From positions 496,001 to 560,000 of the forward strand of contig JADJJT010000001.1 of NCBI GenBank assembly GCA_016706405.1: 64,000 nt of DNA. Reading direction: 5' to 3'. Positions 8,537-17,103 of the stretch are shown one piece after another. Both the position numbers and the translations under genes were made by a program. The notes under the pieces were generated by a model. The model saw only the letters and a list, made by a program, of their open reading frames with translations. It was not told where the DNA came from and did not search any database. Each line of letters begins with the position of its first letter. Positions within the stretch are counted from its first letter, which is position 1. The DNA comes from Sphingobacteriales bacterium. GTDB taxonomy: Bacteria > Bacteroidota > Bacteroidia > Chitinophagales > UBA2359.

Positions 8537-9697
8537 ATGACAGCTAATCTTGCAAAATCAAACTTAAAATTAGGCATTATATCGGGTGGGCAACTCGGAA
8601 AAATGCTAATTCAAGAAGCAAGCAAATGGAATATTGAAACTTATGTTTTAGACAACGATGAAAACTGCCCTGCCCGGGGTATTGCCTCGCATTACGTTAA
8701 GGGCAGTAATATTGACTTTAACGCGGTTTATAAATTTGGAAAAATGGTAGATATTTTAACTTTTGAAATAGAAAACATCAATATAGAGGCACTTAAAAAA
8801 TTAAAGTCAGAAGGACACACCCTATTGCCCAGCCCCGAAATATTGGCACTAATACAAGACAAAGGACTTCAAAAAATATTTTACCACCAGCACAACCTCC
8901 CTACTGCTCATTTTAATATTTACGAAACAACCGGCCAAATTTTATCGGCTCTTGATACGGGCGAAATAAATTATCCGTTCGTTCAAAAACTGCGAAAAGG
9001 CGGTTATGACGGGCGCGGAGTGGTGGTTGTTAATAATGAAAACGATTTAAATAAATTGCTTCCGGATGCTTCGGTTGTAGAAGAAAAAGTTGATATTGAA
9101 AAGGAAATAGCCGTTATTGTAGCCCGAAACCATGCAGGCGAAATCAAAGCTTATCCGGTAGTCGAAATGCTTTTTGACCCCAAAGCAAATTTAGTAGATT
9201 TATTAATATGCCCCTCGGCAATTACCAACGAGCAGCAAAAAAAAGCCATCAAATACGCCAGCCAAATCATTGAACTGCTAAAAATGGAGGGATTACTTGC
9301 CGTTGAGTTTTTTGTAAATATAAAAGGCCAGGTAATAGTAAACGAAATTGCCCCGCGACCTCATAACAGCGGCCACCATACCATCGAAAGTGTTGTAACC
9401 TCGCAGTACGAGCAGCATTTACGCGCCATTTTAAACCTACCTTTGGGAAGCACCAAACTTAAAACCCCATCGGTTATGTTAAATATATTGGGCGGCGAAG
9501 GTTACGAAGGCCCCGTTCTTTACGAAGGACTAAACGAGTGTTTGGCCATAGAAGGCGTTAAAATACATTTATACGGGAAACAAATAACAAAACCTTTCCG
9601 GAAAATGGGACATGTAACAGTATTAGCCTCTACGGTAGCCAGTGCACTGCAAAAAGCCGAAAAAGTAAAACAACTCGTCAAAGTAAAATCGTTATGA
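8537..9697 (+). CDS. purK: N5-carboxyaminoimidazole ribonucleotide synthase
   Basis: A 386-residue ATP-grasp enzyme. It carboxylates AIR to N5-CAIR using ATP and bicarbonate in de novo purine synthesis. Residues 10-30 carry the PurK nucleotide motif GIISGGQLGKMLIQEA. The ATP-grasp centre has FVQKLRKGGYDGRGV (near 148-162) and the metal-binding NEIAPRPHNSGHHTIE (near 272-287), all typical of PurK. Length is normal for the family. The stop overlaps the start of purE by 4 bp (ATGA), so the two are translationally coupled and act in consecutive steps. Confidence 0.96.
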   Translation: MTANLAKSNLKLGIISGGQLGKMLIQEASKWNIETYVLDNDENCPARGIASHYVKGSNIDFNAVYKFGKMVDILTFEIENINIEALKKLKSEGHTLLPSPEILALIQDKGLQKIFYHQHNLPTAHFNIYETTGQILSALDTGEINYPFVQKLRKGGYDGRGVVVVNNENDLNKLLPDASVVEEKVDIEKEIAVIVARNHAGEIKAYPVVEMLFDPKANLVDLLICPSAITNEQQKKAIKYASQIIELLKMEGLLAVEFFVNIKGQVIVNEIAPRPHNSGHHTIESVVTSQYEQHLRAILNLPLGSTKLKTPSVMLNILGGEGYEGPVLYEGLNECLAIEGVKIHLYGKQITKPFRKMGHVTVLASTVASALQKAEKVKQLVKVKSL

Positions 9698-10194
9698 ACA
9701 AAAATATAGTAGTGAGTATTGTAATGGGCTCTGACTCGGATTTGCCCGTTATGCAACAAGCCGCCGATATGCTTAACACCTTTGGCCTTGATTATGAAAT
9801 TGATATTGTTTCGGCGCACCGTACCCCCGAAAAATTATTTGAATTTGCCGCCAACGCCCACCTACGAGGTATTGAAGTTATAATTGCCGGAGCCGGCGGC
9901 GCAGCACATTTGCCCGGAATGGTTGCAGCTATTTCGCCGTTGCCGGTAATTGGCGTACCTATAAAATCAAGCAATTCAATTGACGGATGGGACTCGGTGC
10001 TTTCCATTTTACAAATGCCCGGAGGGGTTCCGGTTGCTACCGTTGCACTAAATGGGGCTAAAAATGCCGGAATTCTTGCCGCCCAAATTATATCGGTACA
10101 TCATAAAACCGTCCGCGATAAAATTATTGCCTACAAACAAAAATTAAAAGACGAAGTTACGGCCAAATCAAAAAACCTTACACCTAAAAGGTGA
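9694..10194 (+). CDS. purE: N5-carboxyaminoimidazole ribonucleotide mutase
   Basis: A 166-residue class I PurE that converts N5-CAIR to CAIR. It has the N-terminal GSDSDLPVM substrate-binding loop (residues 12-20), the SAHRTPE loop with the catalytic His (about 43-49), and GAGGAAHLPGMVA (about 71-83). Length and motifs are complete. It follows purK with a 4-bp overlap. The C-terminal 20 residues are Lys-rich and variable. Confidence 0.97.
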   Translation: MNKNIVVSIVMGSDSDLPVMQQAADMLNTFGLDYEIDIVSAHRTPEKLFEFAANAHLRGIEVIIAGAGGAAHLPGMVAAISPLPVIGVPIKSSNSIDGWDSVLSILQMPGGVPVATVALNGAKNAGILAAQIISVHHKTVRDKIIAYKQKLKDEVTAKSKNLTPKR

Positions 10195-10319
10195 TGCCTA
10201 AGATTTGTTTACACTGCTAATTTTTTACAATTCAAATTAAAGCCTTTAATATTAGTGTTATAAATACTGGTTAGTGTTAAATTTGCGCGGCGTTTATCTG
10301 AGAAACAAAATAAATACGG

Positions 10320-10327
10320 TAACTTTG
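10320..10327 (+). promoter_or_regulatory. Candidate -7 box upstream of the amidohydrolase-like gene
   Basis: TAACTTTG matches TAnnTTTG and is followed by GCC as in many Bacteroidota promoters. It lies 92 bp before the preferred ATG at 10419. No correctly spaced TTTG is seen upstream, so support is partial. Confidence 0.35.
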
Positions 10328-10418
10328 CCTTGCCTATAAATATTAAATAGGCTTTATGGGCTAAATCCGTTTTTACTCCATAACTCCATATTTTTACCAA
10401 TTTAATAATTTGTTCGTT

Positions 10419-11762
10419 ATGCGTTTAGCTTTACAAGCATGTTTGTATTTTGTTTTTTTTAATGCTTCGTTGTGTTTATTTGCCCAAGCGCCCAGTGTGC
10501 CGCCCCCGGCCCCAGCGCAAACACAAGCTATTGCCATTGTAGGTGGCACCGTTCATGTTGGCAACGGCAAAATTATTAACAACGGAACAGTAGTTTTCGA
10601 AAACGGTAAAATTATTGCAGTTGGCGAGCGCAGCAGTATTGACACTAAAAATGCCCATATAGAAAATGCTTCGGGCAAAGAGGTTTATCCGGGTATTATT
10701 GCCGCAAATAGCGCTATCGGTCTTAACGAAATTGGGGCTGTGCGCGCCACTAACGACTTTGCCGAAGTAGGAGACCTAAAGCCCAACGTTAGAGCAGCGA
10801 TAGCCTATAATACCGACTCGCGGGTGATACCCACCGTACGCTCAAACGGCATTTTATTGGCACAGGTTGTACCGCAAGGTGGCTTAATGCCTGGGCAATC
10901 GAGCATTATGCAGTTAGATGCTTGGAACTGGGAGGATGCAATTTATAAGGCCGATAATGCCATTTATTGCAACTGGCCATCGGTGGCAACTTTTACCGGA
11001 TGGTGGGCCGAACAAGGCGGTATTGAGCCAAATAAAAAATATATGGAGGGCGTTAATGCCATCCGCACACTTTTAGACGAGGCACGGGCATGGTGCAGCA
11101 GCATTGATAATAACAACACTAATACCACCCGTGCAAAAAACTTAAAACTTGAAGCACTTTGCCCCCTTTTTAGCGGTCAAAAACAAATTTTTGTTAATGC
11201 CAACAATATAAAAGAAATTATAGACGCGGTAAACATGGCCCAAAATTATGGCCTTAAAATTGTTATCTGTGGGGGTAGCGATGCTTGGATGGCGCTTGAC
11301 TTTTTAAAAACCAATAAAGTGCCCGTTGTTATAGCACGCACCCATAATTTACCCAACCGCCCCGACGAAGATATTGACCAACCCTTCAAACTGCCAAAAA
11401 TGTTAAATGATGCCGGAATTTTATTTTGCTTGTCTGCCGGAGCTGCCGGCGATGCCTTTTGGGATATGCGAAACATACCCTTTGAAGCCGGCACCGCTGT
11501 TGCTTACGGCCTAACCAAGGAAGAAGCCCTTTCAGCAATTACCTATAACGCCGCTAAAATTTTAGGCATTGACCATCAAACAGGCACCATTGAAGTGAAC
11601 AAAGATGCCAATATATTAATCGTTTCTGGAGATTTATTAGATATGCGCAGTAGCAAAGTAGAACAAGCCTATATTTCCGGAAGAAAAATTGATTTAGACA
11701 ACAAACAAAAAGCACTGGCCCGTAAATTCGCAGGCAAATACAATATTGTCATTTCCGAATAA
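10419..11762 (+). CDS. Periplasmic amidohydrolase-family protein lacking the HxH metal motif
   Basis: About 447 residues from the ATG at 10419; a TTG at 10410 gives only three more codons. It has a signal peptide and then a Pro-rich linker. The composite beta-domain GGTVHVGNGKIINNGTVVFENGKIIAVG and the C-terminal GTIEVNKDANILIVSGD belong to the imidazolonepropionase-like amidohydrolase superfamily. The position where metal enzymes read PGLIDAHVH has PGIIAANSAIG, so both metal-binding His are absent. Degenerate amidohydrolases of this kind are known in Bacteroidota, often paired with an active-looking partner; no partner is visible here. Function is unknown and a hydrolytic role is doubtful. 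Confidence 0.8.
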   Translation: MRLALQACLYFVFFNASLCLFAQAPSVPPPAPAQTQAIAIVGGTVHVGNGKIINNGTVVFENGKIIAVGERSSIDTKNAHIENASGKEVYPGIIAANSAIGLNEIGAVRATNDFAEVGDLKPNVRAAIAYNTDSRVIPTVRSNGILLAQVVPQGGLMPGQSSIMQLDAWNWEDAIYKADNAIYCNWPSVATFTGWWAEQGGIEPNKKYMEGVNAIRTLLDEARAWCSSIDNNNTNTTRAKNLKLEALCPLFSGQKQIFVNANNIKEIIDAVNMAQNYGLKIVICGGSDAWMALDFLKTNKVPVVIARTHNLPNRPDEDIDQPFKLPKMLNDAGILFCLSAGAAGDAFWDMRNIPFEAGTAVAYGLTKEEALSAITYNAAKILGIDHQTGTIEVNKDANILIVSGDLLDMRSSKVEQAYISGRKIDLDNKQKALARKFAGKYNIVISE

Positions 11763-11790
11763 GTAAAGTAAGTCTAATTTATATTTATTT

Positions 11791-11811
11791 TGGTTTACAT
11801 TTTAAACCAAT
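11791..11811 (+). terminator. Weak hairpin after the amidohydrolase-like gene
   Basis: TTGGTTT and AAACCAA pair around a 7-base loop, 28 bp after the stop. There is no T-run beyond two bases, so it may be only a weak terminator or a chance dyad. Confidence 0.3.
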
Positions 11812-11882
11812 TCCTAAGGAAGCAAATCATAGTAGTTTGTTGTTTTTTAATCACTACCCAATCAAAACAATAGCTATTAATT

Positions 11883-12434
11883 ATGATATTATTCTACTTT
11901 AAATACATTGTTGCTTTAAGTTTGTTTGCTCCATTTGTTTATTTAATAGGAACAAAGCAGGTAATTTTGGAAAATTATCCGGATGATGCTTTAAATTGCA
12001 GCCGTGCATCACTTCAACATGCGCAGGTTTCAAGCTATCCAACACAAATATCGCCTACAAATTACGTTTTAAACTGGGAGGTAATGATTGACCCCGGCTA
12101 TTATACCTATTCGCAATTATGTGAAAAAGACGTTTTTGCAGCTACGCAAATAATTATCGACAAAGAAAAAACCTCGCCTTTCCTATTGAACTACATTAGT
12201 TTGCCCGCAACCGAAATTGGCAACCCCGACCCCTATTTTGATCGGTCGGGCACAATTAAAAATGCCTTTTGCAACACCTACAAAAACTCAATATTGTTTA
12301 AAAGCGAAATTCAGTTGCCGCAGCCATTAGCTAGCGCCCAGACAGTTGCAGGTAAATTTGTTTTTACTACTTGCAACAAAAAAAGTTGCGACCCTACTAC
12401 AACAGAATATTTCGAATTAACTATTGGCCCATAA
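11883..12434 (+). CDS. Stand-alone DsbD N-terminal (alpha) domain protein, short form
   Basis: A 183-residue protein with an N-terminal hydrophobic signal/anchor (about residues 1-25). The rest resembles the periplasmic alpha domain of the thiol-disulfide interchange protein DsbD: an NYVLNWEVMIDPGYYTYSQ strand region and, near the end, FTTCNKKSCDPTTTEYFEL. The latter corresponds to the paired-cysteine MTCxxxxCLPP segment of DsbD-alpha. The usual membrane domain and thioredoxin-like domain are absent. It probably receives electrons from another reductant or only binds thiols (inference). It precedes a second protein of the same family by 311 bp on the same strand. Confidence 0.65.
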   Translation: MILFYFKYIVALSLFAPFVYLIGTKQVILENYPDDALNCSRASLQHAQVSSYPTQISPTNYVLNWEVMIDPGYYTYSQLCEKDVFAATQIIIDKEKTSPFLLNYISLPATEIGNPDPYFDRSGTIKNAFCNTYKNSILFKSEIQLPQPLASAQTVAGKFVFTTCNKKSCDPTTTEYFELTIGP

Positions 12435-12745
12435 AGTAAACTTATCCACACTCAATTCTTTAAAATTTGCCTTAAATTGGGCATTTTTGAGGATTTTTTC
12501 AAAGTTATGCACATTTTGCTTTTTAACACCACACGCTTTTTTATTGGGAATGTGCATAAAAAACAAGCCAAAATGATACATCGAAACAAAAATTGTATTA
12601 CCTTTCGCTCTCGTTTCAACAATTTTAGTGTTTTCTTAGCCATATAGTGCTTTATTTTAATTAAATTTACCTCCTTGCTTTCACCTTAAATTTACCTTTT
12701 TTAATGGTTTTTTAGAGTTTGGCTAACACCTAAATTTATTAAAAA
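12435..12745. other. Spacer between the two DsbD-alpha genes, no gene seen
   Basis: An AT-rich stretch with several long T/A runs. A 63-codon leftward frame here (12452-12643) is Lys/Leu-rich without recognisable motifs and is not supported as a gene. I see no strong hairpin, so read-through from 11883 into 12746 is possible. Confidence 0.4.
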
Positions 12746-14248
12746 ATGAACTCAGATGCTCCCCGAAAAAGCCGCCTTACTAGTAAACTTAGGTTGCCTT
12801 TTTTACTAATTTTATTTTTAGGATTTACTACATATACCTTATTTGCCGTTTCTAAACAAGAGCAACAAAAAACTGCGGCTTTATTTGGCAATAATAATAA
12901 CAACAAAACTAAAAATCCAGTAAATTGGAATTTTACTTATCAGTCAGTTGGTAGCAATGAGTTTGTACTCAATTTTATTGCTGACATTGAAGACCAGTGG
13001 TTTATTTATTCAAAAGATACCGACCCCAAACCTGCCGTTCCAACAAAGGTTATTTTTAATAATAGCAACAACTTTGAATTAGTTGGAGCTGTTCAAGAGT
13101 CCGGAACTCGAATTGATTACTTCGACAAGGACATTGAAAAAGATATTAAAAAATATTCAAACAAACTTAAAATTACTCAACGTGTTCGCACACACCAGCC
13201 CACACAAACTATTTCGGGTAACGTGGAATTTATGGCGTGTAACGACCGCGAATGTTTGCCGCCCAAATTAAAACCTTTTACTTTTGAATTACAACAAAAA
13301 ATAGCCGACGAAGACTACGCAGATTTTTTACCAACATCTAATAGTACAAGTTTTAAAAATAGTAGTTCAAAAATCAATACGACTGCTGCATCCAAAAAAA
13401 GTGCTTTAGATCAAGAATATGGCCTTTCTCAACGTAAAAATGTGGTTAATCGTGAGAGAGTTGAAGATATAGAAAAAACCAACGATTTAGTTGCCGCTAA
13501 TATGCCAAGTTTTTTTGCTTCTAAATTAAATAAAACAGCAACAAAACAAAAAGCAGACAAAGAAGTTAAAGAGATTGAGGCCAAGACGAATACTACCAAC
13601 GACGGTAGTGGCGTTGCCGGAACTGATTCTCAAACCACTAAAAAGCAAGATGAAAGCGAAGAAGAAACAGCGCAAACGGCAACAGAACTACCCGCAAATC
13701 CGGTTACTTGGTCCTTTCATTTACAGCCGGTTGCTGTTAATGCCGGAATTTATGAAATCCAAATTACAGGTCAACTATATAAGGGATGGTCTGTTTATGC
13801 CCCTAACATTAATACTGCTACTGAAAATAATTATCCATTGCAAGTTCAATTAGCGGCATCTCCAAATTTTCAATTAATAGATGCTCAACCAGTTAGTATT
13901 GACAATGAAGTTAATGCTAATGGCACACTTTTATCAGGCGATTTAATTACTTTAAAACAGCGGGTAAAAATTTTAGCAAACGAACCTTTTAATGGTGTTT
14001 TATCTTACGCCGCTACAAACGGAGAGGAAACTTTAAATAATCAAACCCAAGATTTTGTATTAAATGAGTTTGAATTAGTTATTCTTCCTTCCGAAACAAG
14101 CACAGCCGGATGGTGGTGGGTAATAGGCGCCGGAGTAGCCTTTTCAATTCTAATGGCTTATGCTTCAAACCGGTTAAAACCAGCAGTCAACTCAAATCAT
14201 GCTACTAAAACAAACGAACAAACAGGCAAACATAAAAACATAGCATAG
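12746..14248 (+). CDS. Membrane-anchored protein with two DsbD-alpha-like domains
   Basis: A 500-residue protein. Residues 16-35 form a signal anchor. Residues about 55-180 are a DsbD-alpha-like domain with the cysteine pair MACNDRECLPP. A Ser/Lys-rich, low-complexity linker follows (about 185-310). Residues about 318-450 form a second copy (PVTWSFHLQPVAVNAGIYEIQITGQ...) with no cysteines. A C-terminal helix (WWWVIGAGVAFSILMAYA) anchors it in the membrane and a short Lys-rich tail follows. The DsbD membrane and thioredoxin domains are missing. A redox-relay or protein-interaction role is inferred only. Terminator at 14279-14315. Confidence 0.65.
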   Translation: MNSDAPRKSRLTSKLRLPFLLILFLGFTTYTLFAVSKQEQQKTAALFGNNNNNKTKNPVNWNFTYQSVGSNEFVLNFIADIEDQWFIYSKDTDPKPAVPTKVIFNNSNNFELVGAVQESGTRIDYFDKDIEKDIKKYSNKLKITQRVRTHQPTQTISGNVEFMACNDRECLPPKLKPFTFELQQKIADEDYADFLPTSNSTSFKNSSSKINTTAASKKSALDQEYGLSQRKNVVNRERVEDIEKTNDLVAANMPSFFASKLNKTATKQKADKEVKEIEAKTNTTNDGSGVAGTDSQTTKKQDESEEETAQTATELPANPVTWSFHLQPVAVNAGIYEIQITGQLYKGWSVYAPNINTATENNYPLQVQLAASPNFQLIDAQPVSIDNEVNANGTLLSGDLITLKQRVKILANEPFNGVLSYAATNGEETLNNQTQDFVLNEFELVILPSETSTAGWWWVIGAGVAFSILMAYASNRLKPAVNSNHATKTNEQTGKHKNIA

Positions 14249-14278
14249 GTAATTTTTAATAAATGCTATTAATTAATA

Positions 14279-14315
14279 GAAAAGGCTGTCCGAAAACAAA
14301 AAGGGCAGCCTTTTC
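14279..14315 (+). terminator. Intrinsic terminator after the double DsbD-alpha gene
   Basis: GAAAAGGCTG (14279-14288) pairs with CAGCCTTTTC (14306-14315), with further C/G pairs inside. The downstream arm itself supplies a TTTT run. It lies 30 bp after the stop at 14248. Confidence 0.8.
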
Positions 14316-14729
14316 AAGTTTTGTACAAACACACAGAATCAAACTTAAATTATACCAAAGTGATAACCGTATTAGTCCAATTAATTCATCTAGCCTTGCT
14401 CAAACAGAATTTTATACGCCAATTTTCTTCACGGTTTTTCCGTTGATGAAACAGCCGTTCAAAAGCGGTGGGCTATGGTATTGATAGGTTGTCATTCAAA
14501 ATAAGCCTTTTCCGGAAGTTTAAAGAATTTATCTTTAAACTATTTTGTAACTCAATTTGTATTAAATGCCAGCAATTACATAGTACACATCAGCGTTACT
14601 TTAGTCTGACGGTTTAGAGCTTAACCATGTGCCCGACTTAGAGCACAACACCATCACTAAATACAAATGTTTGATAGCAAGATACAGTGTATCTTTTACT
14701 ATTGAGTGTAATATTTGAATAAACCTGTG
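14316..14729. other. Spacer with a small palindrome, no supported gene
   Basis: The region follows the terminator and precedes the 3' end of the leftward DUF2177-like gene. A 73-codon frame across the terminator (14263-14484) has no recognisable feature. AAGATACA-G-TGTATCTT (14679-14695) is a perfect 8-bp-arm palindrome about 35 bp beyond the stop of the leftward gene and may form a hairpin in transcripts of either strand. One TCCGGA site lies near 14513. Confidence 0.4.
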
Positions 14730-15164
14730 CTAACGGGTGTATATCTTTTGTAGTTTGTTGTAAATTGTACCAATAAGAAACCCACCCACAACACCTAATG
14801 AAATGTGCCATGCAATGTCGCCAGTTATCACATTTGTCGGCCAACTAAATAAGGAAGCATTTATAAAATTCCAAGTCCCTGATGCAATCAAATTAGTTAG
14901 CCCCCCCGCAAAAGCAGCATTGATTAAATTAATTTTACCCGTTTGTCTCACACAGATAAAGTAAGTCATACCAAAAGTTAGAATAAAATCAAGTAATGCA
15001 ACCCACAGCGGATTTACATCGCTCATTTTGCGAATAGCAGGTGCAAGGTGATTGAGATTGGAATCAAAGAAATTTGCTGCTAATTGTCCATGGAAAACAC
15101 CATTAAGTCCAAATACAATTACGAAGGTTGGCAGCCAACAAATAAGGAATGTTTTAATTTTCAT
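14730..15164 (-). CDS. Four-helix membrane protein, DUF2177-like
   Basis: A 144-residue inner-membrane protein with four hydrophobic segments near residues 5-25, 52-72, 80-98 and 118-138. The order of features (small N-terminal helix, polar loop with NLNHLAPAIRKMSD, ALTN/GGLTNLIASGTW, and a final DIAWHISLGVVGGFLIG helix) resembles DUF2177/DUF1761-type membrane proteins. I cannot decide between them from sequence alone. It diverges from a MarR-type regulator across an 86-bp spacer with a dyad, so it is the likely regulatory target. Function is unknown. Confidence 0.55.
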   Translation of the reverse strand: MKIKTFLICWLPTFVIVFGLNGVFHGQLAANFFDSNLNHLAPAIRKMSDVNPLWVALLDFILTFGMTYFICVRQTGKINLINAAFAGGLTNLIASGTWNFINASLFSWPTNVITGDIAWHISLGVVGGFLIGTIYNKLQKIYTR

Positions 15165-15193
15165 TTTTAAGTTGTTTTAGTTTAATTACATTT

Positions 15194-15208
15194 GTCAGAT
15201 TAACTGAC
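15194..15208. promoter_or_regulatory. Candidate MarR operator
   Basis: GTCAG-ATTAA-CTGAC is a perfect inverted repeat (5-bp arms, 5-bp spacer) in the 86-bp gap between the divergent membrane-protein and MarR genes. A further half-site-like TCTGAC lies at 15225-15230. MarR dimers usually bind such dyads over their own promoter (family knowledge); binding here is inferred. Confidence 0.5.
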
Positions 15209-15250
15209 TACAAAAGTAAGAATATCTGACTAATTTGCAAAATTATTTTT

Positions 15251-15667
15251 ATGAACATTGGTATATTACTTCGCAAACCGTTTCAGCAATTGGTCGATGA
15301 AATACATGAAACCCTTGCGATAGAAGGCTATCCTGAAATTCGCCCTGCGCAAGGTATTGTCTTTCAGTTTATTGGTAAAAACGGATCAAGATTAACGGAG
15401 TTAGCGATCAAGGCCCAAATAACCAAACAGTCGATGAGTTATTTGGTGGAATATCTAGAAAAGGAAGGTCATATTGAAAAAACAGATGACGAAACTGACA
15501 AAAGGGCAAAAATTTTTCGTCTAACCAAAAAGGGTTGGGACGTGGTTGCAATTGCCGAGAAAGCGATAGAAAATTTTGAGACCAATTGTAAAAAAAAACT
15601 TGGAGTTGTAAAGTATAAACAGCTGATCAACTTGTTAAATGAGTTGGATGATGTGGGGTCTTCCTAA
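15251..15667 (+). CDS. MarR-family transcriptional regulator
   Basis: A 138-residue protein of typical MarR length. A winged helix-turn-helix occupies about residues 45-105: LTELAIKAQITKQSMSYLVEYLEKEGHIEKTDDETDKRAKIFRLTKKG, where the DxxDxRAK(I/V) wing motif is diagnostic. Flanking helices would form the dimer interface. The effector is unknown. It faces the DUF2177-like gene head to head and probably controls both promoters through the dyad between them. Confidence 0.9.
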   Translation: MNIGILLRKPFQQLVDEIHETLAIEGYPEIRPAQGIVFQFIGKNGSRLTELAIKAQITKQSMSYLVEYLEKEGHIEKTDDETDKRAKIFRLTKKGWDVVAIAEKAIENFETNCKKKLGVVKYKQLINLLNELDDVGSS

Positions 15668-16248
15668 ACTTGTCATTAATCACCTGCCTACCATGTAAGG
15701 CAAAACGTTTACCTTCGGTATTTAAACACCAGACAATACTCCCAATCTCGTCAACTACTTCAGTCAAGGTCATAATATTTTACCTCAAGCAGTTTCTATT
15801 CGCAAAATAGATTCATGAAGTTGTTAGCTCCTATAAAAATAAACTAAAGTGCTGTTCGCACTTGGCGAATCGTGTAGGTTTAATACTAGAGCCTCGCTCA
15901 TTTAGTTTTTTATGTTATTAAACAAACAAACAATGTCTCGCCTGTTCTCTCTCTCTCTTAGAATTTACGTTAAATCCAAAACGATTTTGTAAAATTTAAT
16001 TGCTTGTTACATGTCGTTAACGGGTATTTCAAACCAAGAAATGACCACTTCTTTCGTAAATAAAATTAGTTGATTTATAATGTAAAGCGTTCTTATATGA
16101 ATTAGCCACATTGTATTTATATTTTGTTTACAAGTATAAAGACAACAATAACAACAAAATTCTAAACAAAAAAGGTTGCCCAGTAATATAAAACATTTAC
16201 ATGGGCAAACCTCTTAATACATAAAGTACTAACTAAAATTACCCTTAT
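15668..16248. other. 581-bp spacer, mostly featureless
   Basis: The spacer separates the MarR gene from the DUF1573 gene. A 48-codon leftward frame (15627-15773, start ATG) translates to a fairly protein-like MTLTEVVDEIGSIVWCLN..., overlapping the end of the MarR gene; it has no partner or family I recognise and may be a relic. A short CT run lies near 15945-15960. The terminator of the DUF1573 gene is at 16173-16213. Confidence 0.4.
16173..16213 (-). terminator. Terminator of the DUF1573 gene
   Basis: AGGTTGCCCA (starting 16173) pairs, with one bulge, with TGGGCAAACCT (ending 16213). Read leftward, the hairpin is followed by a T-rich run (complement of AAACAAAAA). It lies 36 bp beyond the stop at 16249. 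Confidence 0.75.
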
Positions 16249-16809
16249 TTAATTATTATGTTTTTCGACTAAATAATCGTATAATTCTATTTCAACCGGA
16301 CCATACACCGGTATTTCTTCAACCTCTTTATTTTCGCGATACACTCCCCTGCCTTGTATATACAATAAAATTTGAGGCTCAAGAGCATTCGTTTGTACAT
16401 ACAATCGCTTTAAGAAATCGCCTTCATTTAACGCATTTGGTTCGTAATGAACGCTAATAAAACCTACACTTTGCGGAGCAATTGCACCTTGCGTAAAAGA
16501 CACCTCGCCACATCCACATCCATCTTCAACAGTATTGATTTTTAGTGTTTCGTTGCCTTTGTTGTAAACAGGAAAATTAATTACAATTTCTTCAGACAGG
16601 TTTACTTCGCCTGCCTTGTAAATATAATATGGCAAGGAGGCTATTGCCGCATGTATATCCTCAAACTGCCCTTGTTCGTTGTAGCGGTATAGCCCGCCAT
16701 TTTGCATATTTGAACTATTAGCACCAGTAAAACTATTTAACTGTGCATGAATCGGCGAAATGCTTAAGCTTAAGCAAAAACATCCAAACAAAAATTCCTT
16801 TAAACGCAT
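16249..16809 (-). CDS. Secreted DUF1573-domain protein
   Basis: A 186-residue protein with an N-terminal signal peptide (about residues 1-22). Residues about 60-155 form the Ig-like DUF1573 domain: NFPVYNKGNETLKINTVEDGCGCGEV, then IAPQSVGFISVHYEPN and ILLYIQGRGVY. The CGC in the domain core and the (P/N)xxF...Y motif are typical. The domain is common in Bacteroidota periplasmic or surface proteins; its function is unknown. It has its own terminator and lies about 295 bp downstream of the LexA-like gene on the same strand. Confidence 0.85.
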   Translation of the reverse strand: MRLKEFLFGCFCLSLSISPIHAQLNSFTGANSSNMQNGGLYRYNEQGQFEDIHAAIASLPYYIYKAGEVNLSEEIVINFPVYNKGNETLKINTVEDGCGCGEVSFTQGAIAPQSVGFISVHYEPNALNEGDFLKRLYVQTNALEPQILLYIQGRGVYRENKEVEEIPVYGPVEIELYDYLVEKHNN

Positions 16810-16979
16810 AATAAGATAAAAAGAAATGGGTTAAAAATAAATTATATTGGGCGCTATACAATTTTGAAACAAGTAAAATTTTCTGAATAGAGACCGAGAT
16901 AGAAACTCGGCGCTTGATGTGGATAATTAAAACTGCTGTTTTACTTTGCAGTTAAAAACTTAATTAGCTAAGGCCAGCC

Positions 16980-17029
16980 AAATCCGGATATTTAGTAAAA
17001 TTATAAATTCAAACTTTATATCCGGATTT
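16980..17029. repeat. 12-bp inverted repeat built on TCCGGA
   Basis: AAATCCGGATAT (16980-16991) and ATATCCGGATTT (17018-17029) are exact reverse complements separated by 26 bp. It lies between the LexA-like gene's stop and the DUF1573 start, so the transcript could form a stable hairpin. A T-run typical of a terminator is not present on the leftward strand. Both arms carry the iterated TCCGGA core. Confidence 0.6.
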
Positions 17030-17103
17030 GTTACAAAACAATTTGGCACAACCTTTTTTTACACAACTAAACAAATCATTTTTAATTAATTTGTTTGCAC
17101 TAA

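Noticed and set aside
12452..12643. 63-codon leftward frame between the DsbD-alpha genes
   Set aside because: Lys/Leu-rich composition from AT-rich DNA, no motif, no neighbour on that strand.
14263..14484. 73-codon frame after the double DsbD-alpha gene
   Set aside because: It reads through an evident intrinsic terminator and shows no protein-like features.
15627..15773. 48-codon leftward frame beside the MarR gene
   Set aside because: Protein-like in composition but it overlaps the MarR 3' end and I recognise no family; kept only as a remark in the spacer entry.
15940..15965. CT-rich microsatellite as a phase-variable switch
   Set aside because: Short run in a gene-free spacer, not within or near a promoter that I can identify.
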